Source: Daphnia pulex
Lineage: Eukaryota; Arthropoda; Branchiopoda; Diplostraca; Daphniidae
Length of the DNA stretch: 64,000 nucleotides
Reading direction: 5' to 3'
Assembly (NCBI RefSeq): GCF_021134715.1
Contig: NC_060019.1
Coordinates: forward strand, 3,534,001-3,598,000
Shown: positions 33,461 through 43,930 of the stretch, in pieces
Layout of the letters: every line of letters starts with the position of its first letter
How positions within the stretch are numbered: position 1 is the stretch's first letter
The notes under the pieces: generated by a model
What the model was told of the DNA's origin: nothing
The model's database searches: none
What the model saw: only the letters and a program-made list of their open reading frames with translations
Made by a program: the position numbers and the translations under genes

Positions 33461-33580
33461 ACTAAGATTGTTATTACGCTTGACACCAAATGTAGGCCCA
33501 ATCCTTTGTTCGACAAGCAGGCGGTTCGCGAACAAAGGATTGGGCCTAAATTTGGTGTCAAGCGTAATAACAATCTTAGT
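33461..33580. repeat. 120-bp near-perfect hairpin
   Basis: The 52-bp arms 33461-33512 and 33529-33580 match at 51 of 52 positions as reverse complements, with a 16-bp loop (33513-33528). Such length and identity imply recent origin or continued homogenisation. Confidence 0.95.
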
Positions 33581-33845
33581 TCTGCTATCGACCGCTGTGC
33601 TGCGCATCGGCGTAAACTGCGCACGACTTTTTGGCATGTCTACTACTTTTTCCTTGGAATAACATCTATAACCAACATTTGAAAAGGTAGGCTTTAAATT
33701 TGTCTTTTCAAACTTTTAATAATACTGTGAATGATTGTTCAATCAAAACACGAATCATCTAGTGTATTTAAAATTCATCGTCCGAAGAACATTCAATTTC
33801 ATCACATAAATCATCTTTGACAATAGGCCTACCATCACCAACAGT

Positions 33846-34844
33846 CAGAGATAAGGAGATGGCCAACTCAATGGGAGAGCCAGCAGTCGACGCTGCCCCA
33901 TTTATTCACTCCACCAGAACCCACCCACAAACTCTCTCACTACCACCCTTCGTGCTACGCTAGCGCCCCTAACGACCACTGCCCGTAACATAGTCGGCAA
34001 CGGCAGCAACCTTTAACATGAATACGAAATGCATGATTACATTAAAGTTATTTTGTTATTTTAACAAATGCAAGTGGATAATCTTGGTTTATTCATTCAT
34101 GAACAACGTATACTTGTTTAACAAATTTCTCTTAGAAGTAGCAGTTGACAAATTTTGGTTGAATACTTTGGTAAATGCTAGGAATCGAAGTTTGAGATAT
34201 CGAAAAACTATTAGTTTGACTAGCTCCTCAACACACGCAGCAGAGAATTGAGATTTTAATGGAGGAGATATGGTGCTATAATTGATAGCTTTTAAAATCT
34301 CTTGTCCGACTTTTTCCAATAGATTACATTCATTTGAGAGTGTGTTCAATTTTTGAACAATCAACGAGTGAAACAATTGTTCGGCAGTTTGAACCAATCT
34401 GAAGACAGATTGCGACGGAATAGTGATGGCACGTTTGCCTCTTAGTTCAGCCACGTTTGCTAGACTTAAATAAAGGGGATCTTCTGGATTGCAAAACAAA
34501 GCACTTCTTTGAACTGGATCTTTAACAGCTTTTTCTACTTTGGTATCACATTTTACAGAGAAATATATAAAACCAAGGTCAAAATGGATGTTCCTTGTGC
34601 GGTAACAAGAATTCTCCGAAGACGGAGCTTCCCCCCTTCATCTTGTTTAAACGGAGCTTTCCCCCTTTAAACTTTAAAGGTTGCCGCCGTTGCCGACTAT
34701 GTTACGGGCAGTGGTCGGTAGGGGCGCTAGCGTAGCGCGAAGGGTGGTAGGGAGAGAGTTTGTGGGTGGGTTCTGGTGGGGTGAATAAATGGGGCAGCGT
34801 CGACTGCTGGCTCTCCCATTGAGTTGGCCATCTCCTTATCTCTG
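33846..34844 (-). mobile_element. 999-bp P-like element with long TIRs and 8-bp target duplication
   Basis: Outer ends CAGAGATAAGG ... CCTTATCTCTG. The inverted repeats extend about 170-180 bp (33846-34016 against 34675-34844) with a handful of differences. The 8-bp CCAACAGT flanks both sides (33838-33845 and 34845-34852). Removing the element and one duplicate restores an open acidic reading frame on the minus strand, so the insertion site is precise. P and hAT elements both make 8-bp duplications; the encoded C-terminal transposase fragment looks more like P. Too short to be autonomous. Confidence 0.85.
34089..34595 (-). pseudogene. P-type transposase C-terminal fragment
   Basis: The frame is open from about 34595 to a stop at 34089; the first ATG-like start of the longest annotated frame is at 34499. 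It reads ...DPLYLSLANVAELRGKRAIT, then IPSQSVFRLVQTAEQLFHSL, and near its end EELVKLIVFRYLKLRFLAFT, then KVFNQNL. The pattern (leucine-rich start, RG...L.iPS, E.lF, then v..l...y..lR...ftK..N) resembles the C-terminal domain of P-element transposases of invertebrates. The THAP and catalytic parts are missing, so it cannot move itself. Contained within the 999-bp TIR element. Confidence 0.5.
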
Positions 34845-36255
34845 CCAACAGTATAATCATCCATACAATCATCTTCGAAAACCAAATCATCATCATCTAA
34901 ATTTTCTTCATAAAAGTATTGTTTTAAGGCGAGCGAGTCTGGCAATATATTTTGAGACGTTTCACTTTGCTTTTTAATGACTATTTCAGATTGTTGAAAT
35001 ACAGAAATATTCATTGGGCAGTTGCTTACAGAAAAAGAAAATTCATCCGTCGAGTTGTAATTTGTTATTTCATGTTAATTCATCGACAAAATATCTTCAC
35101 TGATTGTTGTGATGAATTGCGACATTTCTAGTTTGCATTGAAGAACCTGTTCTGCGTAGCGTTTTTACAGCATCCAACAATCAACTAATTTGAAGTTATC
35201 CTTGAACGAAACTAAAATGAAGTAGTTATAGCAACGATCTTCTCTTTCTCTAAATTCAAAGAAGTTTTAGAAAGGGGAAAAAAATAAGCATTATATAGCT
35301 TCATACTTTTCAGTTACCTCGTGCAACACGGGCATCTTCTTCCAACGAAGCTTGAATTACAAGTAATTCAGACAATTTAATTTGTATTGTGTCTATAGTG
35401 TCTAGGGAGAGTACGAGTCATTCCTTTTTATTTTCTGCCGTTCCAATAAAACATTGCTCCGGTTAAAAAATCTCGTCTGTCTAATTAATAATTTCAACTG
35501 TCAGATATCAATAATATAAACAATAAAAACCACTCCATACTTGCTGCTCCCATTGTTTTTGTTGAATTACTATAGAGTCTTGAAAAAGTAGAAAAGACTT
35601 GTTCCTGTTCTTCTCCTAAAGTTCCAGCTGATCCATCTCTCCAATGACAAAAATGTAGGATCTGTAACGAAAAACGAAATCATTAAAATAAAATTATGTT
35701 TTTATAACAAATTTCAATACTTGGCATGGCCAGCTATGCGCTTCGCCGTGTAGTCGAGAGAGGACTTTTGTTCTAAGAGAGAAAAACTTTCAAGAGCACT
35801 TTACAGGAATTCTATGGCCACGAAAAGAAATTAATATAATAATACAACAAACATTTAAAAACTGATCTTACGGGGTACAGTTTGGTTGAAATCTGGTTGA
35901 ACATCAAATGAATCAGCTGGTTGATCACTAACAACTTTCTAAAAACAATAAAAGTAGAACAATAAAGTAGTTTTCGAATAAGTCATACAAAGAATAAAAC
36001 AATCAAGTTTACCATCTCTCTTTCGCTTCGTACTTCGAGCTACAACAATTTCAGAACTTTTCTGTTTAGAACCGTCTCCTGAGTTATTCAAACCTTTAGC
36101 AAATAGTCCGAAAGATTTCATTCCTTAAAAAAGGCAAATTTAACATTTGAAATATTTCAATTGTCTAAAAAACAAACCTTTTCTTCGACTATCATTGTAC
36201 TTCTTAACCAGAGCTTTTGTTCTTCGCTTCTTAAATCCCAACCTTTACGTCCCAT

Positions 36256-37125
36256 ATTTCCAAGTAAACGAAATCAATAGCACTCAAGAATTATTAAAAT
36301 CCAATTAGAATCTAAAACAAAAAACGCAGTAGATTACAGTTGACAGTGGGGACAGCCGAACTGGAAAATGCAAACAAGAAAAGACAGATGCGTCTGCATT
36401 TAAGTACTAAAACAGTATCCAAATTTAAAAAATTTATAGTTTTTACAAAAAAATTGAATTTGCAAAATTTAGACTGTTTTCAAAGAAAATTATGAAACAA
36501 AACATAATAATTAATTTTGATCCCATTAAAACAATTAAAATTTAAGTTTAAATTAACAAAACTTCATTTTACCCTTCGCTTCAGAGCAAAGGAAAATTTT
36601 AACTTAACTAAGAAATAAGAATATATAACTGAATCTGAGTGTGTATGAGGTTGTTTAACACAGGAACCTACAAAGAACATATTTAAATTAATTGAAATAC
36701 AATGGAAGCAATTCCATTAAAAAAATACTTACATGTTCTCATTCCAGCCTTCATAGTTTACAATGAAGAAAATCCCACTGATAACCAATAATACTGGTAC
36801 TTTCTTCAGAAAAAAGGTTCCCTGGATCAATAATAATAGAATAATGGTTAATAAAATTGAATGGCTGCAAACTTCAAAGGTGGGTGCAAACTTCAAGGTG
36901 GACAGAATGTAAAATGCAGGAAACAACTTAGCGAACTGACCAAGCCATACCCCATAATTGATATTTTACAAAGAAAATGGGGGCATTTTGATGGGAAAAA
37001 ATCAGGTTACTGAAGAAAATAAACTAAGTTACTTAATATGATAAATATACCTTAAAATCACGAATTTACCATTTTGACAGTTCCTAGGCATGAGAGAGAA
37101 AGAAAACTGGTAACAAAATTGGTGT
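36256..37125. other. no gene seen
   Basis: AT-rich flank upstream of the KDZ remnant start. The former promoter would lie here but no clear TATA/Inr pair is seen. Confidence 0.4.
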
Positions 37126-37128
37126 CCG

Positions 37129-37216
37129 GACGATTCGGCACTGACTTGTAAAAAAAAACTTTCGGCACTATCTAGTGACGATTCGGCACCGTCTTTTTAC
37201 CGATTCGGCACCAATC
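37129..37216 (+). repeat. four TTCGGCAC motifs near an element end
   Basis: TTCGGCAC occurs at 37134, 37161, 37181 and 37204, three of them preceded by CGA. Looks like subterminal transposase-binding repeats. Confidence 0.7.
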
Positions 37217-38083
37217 CACCATGAATCAATTTTTAAGTGTTCGAATGAATTAAAGTTATTTTATCATTTATGCCTAGAACAAATTTAATTCTAAATTTTT
37301 AAAATGAGCACTATTTGTATTAACTTTTTAAGTAAGTAATAAAAAACGGACAAAATTGGTTTGTGGGATCGTATAGAAATTTGTAATTAAAAATTTTTAA
37401 ATGAGAAATGGGGATGAATGTATCAGTAAACATGTGTTTCAAATTTGAATGGCTTTGATGAACATTCATTATTTTTTAATGAATTAAGCAGTAGAAGCAG
37501 TAAGTTTAGTAATTAAGCAAAAAAGTAATTCAAAAAATAAAAAGCTACCCTTTTTCAATCTTCCGAAATGATTTACAACACGCCCGCAAGTGGGATATTT
37601 GTTTGCCGCTGCAAATTCCCCCATTTTTACCCCTGGTATAATGTTTTATTTTATTTTCTAAAAATAAAACCATTTTCCATACAGTACCCACCAAAATATT
37701 AGGTACACACCCCCCCCCCTTTTTCAGTGCATTCTTATGGCACTACGTGTCTTAGAAAAAGTGCAAATACTACCCGAACAGTTTGGGCTAGATTTTTTTT
37801 CTTTTTTTCCTGAGTAGATCTAATGATGATCTACATTTTTTAACACGCACAAAATTGTTGTAGGAGTAACCCCCATGGCGCTACGGTATCGTTCACGTTA
37901 TTAGGTACACCCATTTTCCCTCATATGCGCCGTGTTAAATACGGCGTTTTCAAAAATTTACAAAAAATACTAAAAATCAAGATAAAATCTTTTTCTTGGT
38001 GCCAAAAGATGCAAAATTCTTCATTTTTTAGGAATATACAGAATGATTTACAATAAAATCAACTCAGAGAACCCTCCCCTATA

Positions 38084-38788
38084 CCTCAAAGTTTTCCACT
38101 TCAAAATTTGTACTTTTTACTACACAATTGCACTGTCGCCCCCATAGGCATTAGAAATTTCGACAACTTTTTAACAAGCGATCCACGATTCAAGTAGACC
38201 GAAATCCCGGAGCGGCTTTCCAGATTCTCCTCCGCGCCCCTTGCGGAAGCCAGCTTGGTTCCTATAAATATGAAGGCTGATATGACTTCTATGGGTCTAA
38301 AATGAAGGCCAACAGATAAAACCTTCTGCTTGCTTCCGCAAGGAGCGCGGCGGAGAGTACAAAAAAATGGCTGCCAGACAGAGAGGGAAAAGGGAAAAAT
38401 GAGCCTCTCAGTAAATGTGCCATATCTCAACCATAACCAATAAAATCCGGAAAGAAAATTCCTTTTGGATTTTGTTAGCTGAGATAGCAATAAACCTTTT
38501 TATACAATTAGTTTTTTCTATAGCTCCTTCGCTTTTCAGAAAAGCGATGTAAAAGCACCCCCCATTTCTGACAAAATTAAAAAAACCCACACTTTAACGC
38601 TTAATATCTCGTTAACGGGCGAAAATTTCGTCTTTCTGCAAACGCAGGTAAATCCGGCGTGCAGAGACGAACATGATTATATTTTTTATATATTTTTAAG
38701 GCCTTTTCCGGATTTAGATCTGGAAAGCCGCTCCGGGATTTTGGTCTACTTGATTCGTGGATCGCTTGTTAAGTGGAAAACTTTGAGG
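38084..38788. mobile_element. 705-bp fold-back element (MITE) with nested inverted repeats
   Basis: Outer repeats CCTCAAAGTTTTCCACT / AGTGGAAAACTTTGAGG (17 bp, perfect) are flanked by TA on both sides, as for Tc1/mariner-type insertion. An inner repeat of about 54 bp (38170-38223 against 38719-38772, 52 of 54 matching) contains the R1 motif TTAACAAGCGATCC. A third inverted pair (near 38227-38252 and 38328-38357) lies inside. The left side has an extra 70 bp between outer and inner repeats. The 129-codon minus-strand ORF within it is a by-product. Confidence 0.85.
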
Positions 38789-39181
38789 TAATATCCATTT
38801 TTGATTGAAAATTTTTAACTAAAGCCAAAGAAAATTTGGGCCCGAGCTCTTTTGTCGTTTTCCTTACCCTTTCCCCTAAGTTTTGAAAATCTGTCAATGG
38901 AACGATTTTTAACGATTTTGAATCAGATTTCATTTCTGTTCACAAAAACGGAGTATGATGTGGGCAGATTCTTCCTCCACGGGCTACTAGTCGGTGCCGA
39001 AACGTCCGGTAATCACAAAATTAAGACAAAATGACTGGATAGGGTTAATTTAAAAGCTAAGCACGAAAAACACCATTAAAAAACTCAAATATTGATGATA
39101 AATAAGAAAATACAGTAAAAATATACGGGCCTATTTGAGAAAAACAAAATGGCCGTCGAAAACTCGAAATCAAAGGATGTA

Positions 39182-39257
39182 GGACGTTCAGGCCCCGGCG
39201 TTTAGGCCCCGGCTTTCAGGCCCTGGGCCTGAACGTCCAGATTGGGCCTGAACGTCT
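39182..39257. repeat. GC-rich palindrome plus direct repeats
   Basis: GGACGTTCAGGCCC (39182-39195) is inverted at 39225-39238 and partly repeated again at 39244-39257. Between them AGGCCCCGGC appears twice. Confidence 0.85.
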
Positions 39258-39734
39258 AGAAGCGCAGTCAAGTTCTTATTTCCATCATTTCCCATATCAG
39301 TCTAACAACAGTCTGTTTTTTTGTTTGTTTTTTTTAATTTGTGAGAGGTAAAATTTAAACTGACACATTCCAATTGCTGAGTCTCATAGAAAAAGCATTT
39401 ATCCAATAAGAATGGGCTGATGGAATAAACTTCTGCTGATACTGTGCTTTCAAAATTTTCAATTGACCGTTCCCCTCTCATTCTGGAAAACAAGCAGAAA
39501 ATCTTTTTATAGTCATTTAATGTAACTAATGGTCAACTAACCCTAGCCATTTTGTTTTTGCTAATTAGATTGAATTAAAATCTTTTGCATTTTTGAAAAA
39601 CAACAAATCTCGAACGACCAAATTGCCACCGCGGCAGCACTAGTCCCCTACTAACCCTAATCTAAACCGGAAACAACAGAAAAAAATGTGTTTCCCAACA
39701 CACCCGCTGTGGCTCTGTAACTAAGGTCTAGCCA

Positions 39735-39763
39735 GAACACTTCCGAACACTCCAGAACACTTC
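39735..39763. repeat. three short tandem AGAACACTTCC-like units
   Basis: AGAACACTTCC, GAACACTCC and AGAACACTTCC occur back to back just before the NXF1 remnant. Confidence 0.7.
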
Positions 39764-39779
39764 CAGGCTGAAAAGGCAA

Positions 39780-40981
39780 TAGACCCATTGAAGACCCTCT
39801 CCAGTGTGTCTGGTAGGCCTACTCCTAAGAAAATGAAGCAGACTTTGTCGTTGGGTGCACACAATTACATAATTGGACAAGTAAGTATTGAGATTAACTA
39901 TTTATCTTTATTTAGGATGACTACGTTGTTTTACCACCATCCAGTGGAAGCTGGTTTGTTTCTGACGAAGCACGTGAGATAGTCCTTGTTTTCTTAGAAC
40001 AGTACCTCTCGGTGTATGATTCAGATGATCGCCAACCACTTTTAAATGCATACCATGACTCGGCTATTATGTCATTGAAATGTTCTCCGAAAGAAAATGA
40101 TCAGTCAATGTATTTATTAGAACTGTTGTCAATTTGAAAGGCATTTATAGTTAATTTTACCTTTCGCTTAAAACGTTGGACTCTTACATGAAAGACAGTC
40201 GCAATCTGAAACGAATTGATGATCCGCATAAACGTCGTTTTCGATTACTTCAACAAGGCAAAGTCGATATAGTTTCGTTTTTATCAAAATTACCAAAGAC
40301 TTTGCATGATCCAAGCAGTTTTGTAGTGGACGTTCCTGTTACATCGGTATGATAACTTATTTTATTGATAAACTGTCTTTCCAAAATATGTATGTGTTAC
40401 ATTAGAGTCACCTGATTGTCATGTCTGTGACGGGTGTTTTTCGGGAACGAGCGGAAAGGCATTCTCTGATACGTTGGTTTCAACGGACATTCATCATCAT
40501 TCCTAGCACTGAAGGGGGTTTTTGCATCGTTAATTAGCAATTTCATATTTCGTGTGCTACTCCCGAGCAAATTATAGCGGCTTTCAAAGGTAGGATTCCT
40601 TTGCACTAAATTATTTGTCTGGTAACATGATTATCAATTCTATCTTGTTCTAACAGAACCAGTCGCTGTTCCTGCAGGACCTCCCACTACAACGTCATCT
40701 GTTCCCGTTTGTGAAACTACAGAAAGTTCTACTCTTGTTGATCCAGTCGTTCAGCAGCAAATGGTGGCATCGTTTGCTGAACAATCTGCAATGAATACGT
40801 CTTGGTCATTGAAGTATTTAGATTTCCCGCTGTTTACATAAATCAGAACTAGAGATCATGTTTTCATATTATTTGTACTAGGTTTTTAGAAGAAAACGGT
40901 TGGGTTTTCGATCGTGCTGCCCTTGTTTTCACCGAGCTCAAAGCCGCCAACCAGATCCCGCCACAAGCGTTCATCAAATAG
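39780..40981 (+). pseudogene. NXF1 (mRNA export receptor) 3' half, broken
   Basis: Intron-bearing partial copy. Exon blocks: up to 39880 (KTLSSVSGRPTPKKMKQTLS, assignment uncertain); 39916 to about 40138 ([20 protein letters not shown], then [20 protein letters not shown]) and about 40163-40346 (LDSYMKDSRNLKRIDDPHKR, then FLSKLPKTLHDPSSFVVDVP), both NTF2-like domain; 40406-40589 (RWFQRTFIIIPSTEGGFCIV); 40657-40813 (VVQQQMVASFAEQSAMNTSW) and 40882-40981 (FLEENGWVFDRAALVFTELK, stop), the UBA-like TAP-C domain that binds nucleoporins. Splice sites are mostly good. There is a frame break near 40138 and a TAG stop after GFCIVN in the NTF2-like domain. The RRM and leucine-rich repeats are absent. 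The functional NXF1 must be elsewhere. AATAAA follows at about 41041. Confidence 0.85.
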
Positions 40982-42729
40982 TACGGGGATTGGGATGTCG
41001 GTGATATTGTCTTGGATATTCTTACGAATTGTTGGCATTCAATAAAAAATGTTTGCAGTTCAATGATACAAACTTGATTGGAAATTCGTCATCTTATTTG
41101 TGCGAACCAATTTACTAACTGCTAAGTTATACAGATTATAGAGTTTAGAATTCGTCCTTCGTCTCTGAACAAACTAATAATGGTTTTAATAATCTGTTAA
41201 ATTGATTGTACAATGATGCGTCACTGAACGCCTGGCCCCAGTCCTATCTTTTAAGTTGATGCAAAAATTAATCAAGCATCGATATGGTTTTGTTATCAAC
41301 AAACATTTGATATGGGGGTTGTAGCGACATCCACACCTTTTCACAATTTTTTTAACGCGGAATCCTCTTTATCTTCTGATAGGCTTTCTTTCCTCACCAG
41401 ACTTAAAATTAAAAAATTGAGTGGAGTCTCTAAGTGTTTGTTGCTTTAGAAACTAAGGGGAATTTACTGTACAACGAAAATCCTTTCTACATAATGATTT
41501 CGACCAGCATATTTATGTGTGCACTATATATCTTTGCAAATGTTCCAAGATTGTGACTTCCCATTTTTTCCTTAAATTGCAAAGTCACTCCATCACGTAT
41601 TTTGATTATTTAGTTTCATTCAACCCAGCTTTATTGAATATAGTTACAAACGTACCGTATACCGGAAGGTCACAACCGGAACTCCAGATGGCTACCCCCA
41701 CAGGTATGGGGTACGACCGACCGTGGGAACGAAATAAGATTCGACCTTTTACTGCCGTAGATTCAGTTAGTTTTTTGTCATTTTTGTAATTTAATTTTCT
41801 TATAATTCTACTCAATCTTCCTTTGAAACCTTCGATGGAATTAACCATTTTTCAGGTTAAAATTAGTAAAAAGAGGGAAATACCCCTCGCGTATTAACCT
41901 ATTAACCAAAATAACTATTTTTAAATAAAATGATCAAATAGGCCAACCGGGAAATTATCCACCATTTTAAAAATCATGAAGTAATTTTGAAAACCCAAGA
42001 AAACAAACGGCAATCTGAATCAGATGTTGGAAAAGAATGATTGCTCATACATAAGTTGCGACAGAAAGAATCATCGTCGAGTGAAGAAAAAGGCAGAATG
42101 CAATATTGGTAGTTCCAGACGAAACCGTTTTCCCCAGGCCAAACTTGTGGAAGATACCAAAAGCGGAGCGCTGATTGTTTTCCTGGACGAACTTGATGAC
42201 ACCCAATTAAAGGCTTCGTCCCATCGAAAACGAGCAGCTGAATCGGTGAGCGAGGTGTTAGAAGAAAAAATAGCTCGTGTCGAGCAAGGCATAGCACGAT
42301 AGCAGTAGCAGTAATCCAGATTGCATTTGCCACTCCTGATACCACTGCCCCAGTAATAAAGAAAATCCTGTGACTACCGACGTCTACTGACTAACAAATC
42401 ACAATTTCTACTCACTAGTCAACCAGCGAGAAAAAAGAGGGAAAGTCGTCGACAAAACCTAGACGCCTAGGCCTAGGTCAACCACGGCACCACGCAAAGT
42501 GAAGACAACTAACGGGTAAAATTGAAAAATTCCTTAACTTCATTCGTGTTGCTTAATAACAACCCAGTCTATTGAAGATTTTTTACAAGCAATGACGCAG
42601 TGTTATTGTAAGTGTTGATTTTGTTTGTATTTGAAGTTCAGAATTCAGATGTGTGGTTTATTAAGCACACACAGACTAGACTAGACTAGGTATTTTAATT
42701 TGAAGTTCAAATTAAAATTAAGGTTCAGT
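40982..42729. other. no gene recognised
   Basis: AT-rich flank. A 92-codon plus-strand frame at 42024-42302 and a 123-codon antisense frame overlap; the former has plausible composition (KSGALIVFLDELDDTQLKAS) but no known domain. Confidence 0.35.
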
Positions 42730-42781
42730 CAGAGCCATTTACTATTTGAGCCATTTGCCATTTAACTAGTAAATGGCTCTG
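42730..42781. repeat. 15-bp-arm hairpin in a longer imperfect inverted repeat
   Basis: CAGAGCCATTTACTA (42730-42744) and TAGTAAATGGCTCTG (42767-42781) are exact complements. Imperfect complementarity continues outward (AATTAAAATTAAGGTT against AACTAAACCTTAA) over about 130 bp. Confidence 0.85.
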
Positions 42782-42954
42782 GTTTAGTTCTAATTTTGAA
42801 CTAAACCTTAATGTGAAATGGCTATTTGTAGATGTAACATAATGAATTTTTTTATTATTAGTATTTCCCTAACTTTATAGGTCATGTGTTATTTTGATAT
42901 TTTATAAATGGAAAAAAAATCGCAAACATCCCTTCGGGAAGTGTTCTGTCGGAT

Positions 42955-43135
42955 AATTCATTTCGAATAAAATTCCTTAATCGGAAATAAAGAATAAATT
43001 TATTCGTATTCGTTATTCGTCGAATAAATGACTTTTATTCGTATTCGTTATTCGATATATTTTAGAAAAAATTATTCGTTGTCCGCGAATAACTTTTCGA
43101 ATAAAAAAATCGAATAAATTTCGAATAAATTTTGC
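42955..43135. repeat. CGAATAA / TTATTCG-rich tract
   Basis: About a dozen copies of CGAATAA or its complement TTATTCG are packed into 180 bp in both orientations, so the tract can fold extensively. Confidence 0.8.
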
Positions 43136-43359
43136 ATTTTGGGATACTGTTTAAAGCACATTTAGCGCCAGCGCCACCTGCGGTGAGGCAGAGGAAGACA
43201 ACTTTTAGGGGGTTGAAGCATGAAGCTCCACCCCCATTGCTAGGGAAAAGAATTGCCTAGAGGGTGGTGCTTCAACCACCGAAATTTGGGTTGCAGCAAA
43301 TTCCTAAGTTACACTAAGTGGCGCTGTGAGTCATCACAGGCGCTATGTTGGGCATTAAC

Positions 43360-43930
43360 CATGGTGTATTAGTATGGTGGGGGAACTTTGGTTGGAATCG
43401 GCTATCTCGAATGAAGCCGGTTTCCGGACAAGAGGCGGAGCTTAGTGAAAAGTAAAAATTCTTAACAGCCAATTGCAGGGCTGGTCACCTATTGTCGGTG
43501 CCCTCTATGAACCAAAATACTAATCTTTTGTAAAATAATTCGTCTGTTAAATAGTATATATACTTAAAATTTTCGAGTGCAGACTTCAATCGGTTGCCGT
43601 AGTGGTTAGCGTTCCGAGCAACGATACCAGGGTTGGAGGGTTCGAATCCCAAATACATCATTTTTTTTCATATTTGTTGTTTATTAATTTTGAAATAATT
43701 TAAGCTGGAAAAATAATACTGAATTACTGTTATTGACTCATTTTTTACGATTTTATAGCTTTATAAGTACATAAGCAAAGTGCAATCGGACTTAGAAAAT
43801 TTTTCAAACCGTTTATAGCTCATAGTTCACCCAATTGTCCACCAGGCAGCGCTGATCATAGGTGACCACTGGCTTCAGCCGAGATAGCCGATTCCAACCA
43901 TAAGTTCCCCCACCATACTAATACACCATG
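43360..43930. mobile_element. 571-bp TIR element with internal tRNA-like module
   Basis: Outer repeats CATGGTGTATTAGTATGGTG (from 43360) and the inverted copy ending at 43930 match over about 65 bp, and weaker complementarity reaches inward (GGTCACCTAT at about 43485 against 43859). The 7-bp CATTAAC (possibly 8-bp GCATTAAC) flanks both ends (43353-43359 and 43931-43937). The centre holds a tRNA-like sequence at 43590-43655 with A and B boxes. No protein is encoded. Confidence 0.85.
43590..43655 (+). repeat. tRNA-like sequence inside the TIR element
   Basis: A-box-like TAGTGGTTAGCG (43600-43611) and a perfect B box GGTTCGAATCC (43639-43649) at tRNA-like distance, followed by CCAAATACATCA and a T-run (43662-43670) that could stop RNA polymerase III. 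The anticodon stem does not form well, so it is a tRNA relic or SINE-type promoter rather than a working tRNA gene. Confidence 0.6.

Larger units (their letters stand above)
33768..36255 (-). pseudogene. KDZ-type (Kyakuja-Dileera-Zisupton) transposase gene, decayed
   Basis: Exon-like blocks on the minus strand: 36178-36255 (MGRKGWDLRSEEQKLWLRST), one ending near 36019 that starts at 36121 (MKSFGLFAKGLNNSGDGSKQ), 35541-35661 (ILHFCHWRDGSAGTLGEEQE, then QVFSTFSRLYSNSTKTMGAA), about 35420-35476 (RDFLTGAMFYWNGRK then stop), about 35335-35410 (IQIKLSELLVIQASLEEDAR), and an acidic tail from 35014 (MNISVFQQSEIVIKKQSETS) ending in ECSSDDEF at 33768. The block GEE.EQV.S..SR....TK.M followed by R.D.LT...W..RK is the conserved KDZ signature. 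Several exon phases do not match and one frame stops early. The tail is split by a 999-bp element at 33846-34844. Confidence 0.6.
37126..39009. mobile_element. candidate TIR element, about 1.9 kb
   Basis: Ends CCGGACGATTCGGCACTGACT (37126-37146) and the inverted AGTCGGTGCCGAAACGTCCGG (38989-39009) match at 19 of 21 positions. The left end carries three further TTCGGCAC copies (37161, 37181 and 37204). No transposase and no clear target duplication found. Contains the 705-bp fold-back element. Confidence 0.5.

Noticed and set aside
33272..33682. Mirror-image ORFs on both strands with nearly identical peptides
   Set aside because: An artefact of the 120-bp hairpin, which encodes similar frames on both strands.
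38101..38490. 129-codon minus-strand ORF
   Set aside because: It lies within the fold-back element and spans its inverted repeats.
42024..42345. Overlapping ORFs of 92 (+) and 123 (-) codons
   Set aside because: At most one could be real. Neither matches a known family and no splice structure supports them.
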